Assembly: GCA_001799195.1 (NCBI GenBank)
Contig: MGSU01000211.1
Location: 1-7,565 of the forward strand
From: Deltaproteobacteria bacterium RIFOXYA12_FULL_61_11
GTDB lineage: Bacteria > Bdellovibrionota_F > JAHFAK01 > YA12-FULL-61-11
Length of the DNA: 7,565 nt
Direction of reading: 5' to 3'
The notes below the pieces were generated by a model. That model worked only from the letters and a program-made list of their open reading frames with translations. It did not search any database and was not told where the DNA came from. Shown here in pieces: positions 6,407 to 7,565 of this stretch; within the stretch, counting starts at the first letter, position 1; each line of letters begins with the position of its first letter. The translations under genes and the position numbers were made by a program.

Positions 6407-7114
6407 ATGCGTGCTGGTCGTCGCCTGGTGGTTCTGGTCGGATCGGTCGCCTTGCTGCTGGGTTGTCCGGCGAGCGATGTCAGCGAAAAGGGAGTGGTGA
6501 CCCAAGTCGTCGACGGGAAGACCCTGGTGGTCGAGGGACGCACCACGCTGCGGTTGATCGGGATCGATGCCCCCGAGTGCTCGGTCTACTGCCCGACCAA
6601 GATCACCGAAGAGGGCCAGAAGGTCGTCGCTTACCTGCAGACCATGCTCCAGGGAAAAGAGATTTTCTACACCTATAAACGAGGTTCCTACGAAACGGTG
6701 GGATTTATCCCGGCACACATCTTCCTGGGGGGTTTACACGTCAACCTGGACCTGATCCAGAAGGGCTATGCCCGGTACTTCAAGCTCTACGGCAAACCGC
6801 AACAGTACGACGACGTCTTCCAACGAGCAGAGGATTATGCAAAAGCCAATGACGTGGGCTATTGGAAGCGCAAGAATTGGACCCTGACCTACCTCGAACC
6901 GCGCGATCTCAAACCCTTCGAAGGAAAATTGATCGGCAGCACCGACCAGCATTTCCATACTACCGATTGCAAGCTCCTGATCGGCCAACCTACCCTGATT
7001 GTCTTCCACGAGCGTGAAGATGCTCTCGAGGCCGGGTATACCCCCTGCCCGATCTGTAGCAAAGAAACCTCGGCGGACGCTCCTCCCGAACCAGAAGTTC
7101 CTGCCCATCCTTGA
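6407..7114 (+). CDS. Lipoprotein with staphylococcal-nuclease (TNase-like) fold and Cys/His C-terminal module; active site partly substituted
   Basis: The 235-aa product has a lipoprotein signal peptide with lipobox LLGC (17-20), so it is anchored through Cys20; the following Pro does not suggest inner-membrane retention. Residues about 28-155 match the SNase/thermonuclease OB-fold: VTQVVDGKTLVV (31-42), LRLIGIDAPE (48-57), HVNLDLIQKGYARY (111-124). Equivalents of S. aureus nuclease Arg35, Asp40 and Glu43 are present (Arg49, Asp54, Glu57). The calcium ligand Asp21 is replaced by Lys38 (DGKT instead of DGDT), and the Arg87 position of the D.YGR motif appears to be Phe100. The C-terminal part has HFHTTDC (182-188) and AGYTPCPIC (209-217), an Ada-like putative zinc site often found behind secreted SNase domains. 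GGAGG lies five bases before the ATG. Nuclease activity is therefore uncertain; nucleic-acid or metal binding is possible. Confidence 0.85.
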   Translation: MRAGRRLVVLVGSVALLLGCPASDVSEKGVVTQVVDGKTLVVEGRTTLRLIGIDAPECSVYCPTKITEEGQKVVAYLQTMLQGKEIFYTYKRGSYETVGFIPAHIFLGGLHVNLDLIQKGYARYFKLYGKPQQYDDVFQRAEDYAKANDVGYWKRKNWTLTYLEPRDLKPFEGKLIGSTDQHFHTTDCKLLIGQPTLIVFHEREDALEAGYTPCPICSKETSADAPPEPEVPAHP

Positions 7115-7228
7115 ACTGCGCGTTCCCGCTCCCTGGGACGTGGAGAGGACCAAGCTACAGAAGCCCCGTCTTGACACAACGCATTATTTCAGTTATAGGG
7201 ACGCATTCGGACCTCGCGGGAGCACGTC
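7115..7228. other. Short intergenic region between the lipoprotein and C11-like genes
   Basis: These 114 bases hold the promoter at 7171-7199 and the ribosome binding site GGGAG (7218-7222). Just after the lipoprotein stop, CGTTCCC pairs with GGGACG through a bulged T, but no T-run follows, so an intrinsic terminator is not supported. Confidence 0.5.
7171..7199 (+). promoter_or_regulatory. Sigma70-type promoter of the C11-like peptidase gene
   Basis: A perfect -35 TTGACA (7171-7176), a 17-base spacer and -10 TATAGG (7194-7199, four of six) form the second-best promoter in the window. Transcription would start near 7206, about 23 bases before the ATG at 7229. It shows that the gene is transcribed independently of the upstream lipoprotein gene. 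Confidence 0.6.
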
Positions 7229-7565
7229 ATGATCCGTCTTCTCAGTCTCATCCTCCTGGGGGGGTGCGTCTTCGGGGCTACCTCCACCTTCGGTCAAACC
7301 GTAGAACGAGCTAACTGGTCAATATTACTGTACTATATCGGAGAAGAAGAACCCGGAAAAACCTCAATGGACGATTCCATCGTGCGCAGCTTGTCCAGCT
7401 TGGCCTCGGTCGGGGCAGGAAACGGGGTCAATGTCCTCGCGCAAGTGGACCGCGGTAGGGGGCTCTCGGACCTCATCCGACGTTTCTACCCCGACCCCCG
7501 TTCGAGTGCCGCGATGCGGCTCGCCCTCCAGGGCACCCAATGGACGATCAAGGAAAAACTCGGAG
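7229..7565 (+). CDS. Exported protein resembling the N-terminus of clostripain-type (C11) cysteine peptidases; 3' end outside window
   Basis: An uninterrupted frame of 112 codons begins at ATG 7229, with GGGAG six bases upstream, and runs off the right edge. The N-terminus (MIRLLSLILLGGCVFG) is a short export signal. LGGC could be a lipobox, giving lipidation at Cys13, or cleavage could follow ATSTFG. After it, NWSILLYYIGEEE (29-41), then a helix and GNGVNVLAQVDRG (64-76), reproduce the opening of C11 peptidases (W-x-hydrophobic-Y..., then VNVVVQ-D-R). The catalytic His and Cys would lie beyond the window, so activity cannot be judged. Codons TCA ATA TTA near residues 31-33 are unusually AT-rich for this GC-rich context. 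The family call rests on a short stretch and is tentative; the existence of the gene is well supported. Confidence 0.7.
   Translation, partial: MIRLLSLILLGGCVFGATSTFGQTVERANWSILLYYIGEEEPGKTSMDDSIVRSLSSLASVGAGNGVNVLAQVDRGRGLSDLIRRFYPDPRSSAAMRLALQGTQWTIKEKLG

Noticed and set aside
7118-7141. Hairpin after the nuclease-like lipoprotein gene as a terminator
   Set aside because: The stem has a bulge and no following T-run, so it fails the intrinsic-terminator pattern.

Overview
The window is bacterial, gene-dense and GC-rich (roughly 60% by eye). It has Gram-negative hallmarks: a ClpA-type unfoldase, lipoprotein and Sec signal peptides, AAGGAGG ribosome binding sites and sigma70-like promoters with 17-bp spacers. 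A bacterial acyl-CoA-binding protein and a DUF3336-type patatin fit a proteobacterium in the broad sense (gamma- or former delta-proteobacterial). The sequence alone does not settle the taxon.

Layout, left to right. (1) 2-1267 (+): the C-terminal half of clpA, entering from the left edge. (2) 1274-1829 (-): a two-gene unit running toward clpA, encoding acyl-CoA-binding protein and then, one base later, an unrecognised 98-aa protein. A near-consensus promoter (1875-1903) drives it. (3) 1900-2331 (-): a 143-aa protein with the scaffold of IS200/REP-associated (HUH, Y1) transposases but without the catalytic His pair or Tyr. (4) 2332-2597: an intergenic region with a REP-sized hairpin and a promoter whose spacer is filled by a palindrome. 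(5) 2598-4058 (+): a patatin-like phospholipase/TAG lipase with an N-terminal DUF3336 region. (6) 4085-4996 (-): an exported alpha/beta hydrolase, convergent with the patatin. (7) 5097-6191 (-): a secreted 364-aa protein of unknown function with a repeated Trp/Tyr-Gly motif. (8) 6407-7114 (+): a lipoprotein with a staphylococcal-nuclease fold, two altered active-site positions and a Cys/His C-terminal module. (9) 7229-right edge (+): the start of an exported protein resembling clostripain-type (C11) peptidases.

Two themes emerge, both inferred. ACBP, patatin and the alpha/beta hydrolase all suit acyl-ester or acyl-CoA metabolism, but they sit in separate transcription units. The last four genes all encode exported or lipid-anchored proteins, three hydrolase-like and one unknown. 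No CRISPR array, tRNA, rRNA, intact insertion sequence or convincing intrinsic terminator was seen. The best leads are the catalytically stripped HUH protein, the nuclease-fold lipoprotein with substituted catalytic residues, and the repeat-bearing secreted protein.
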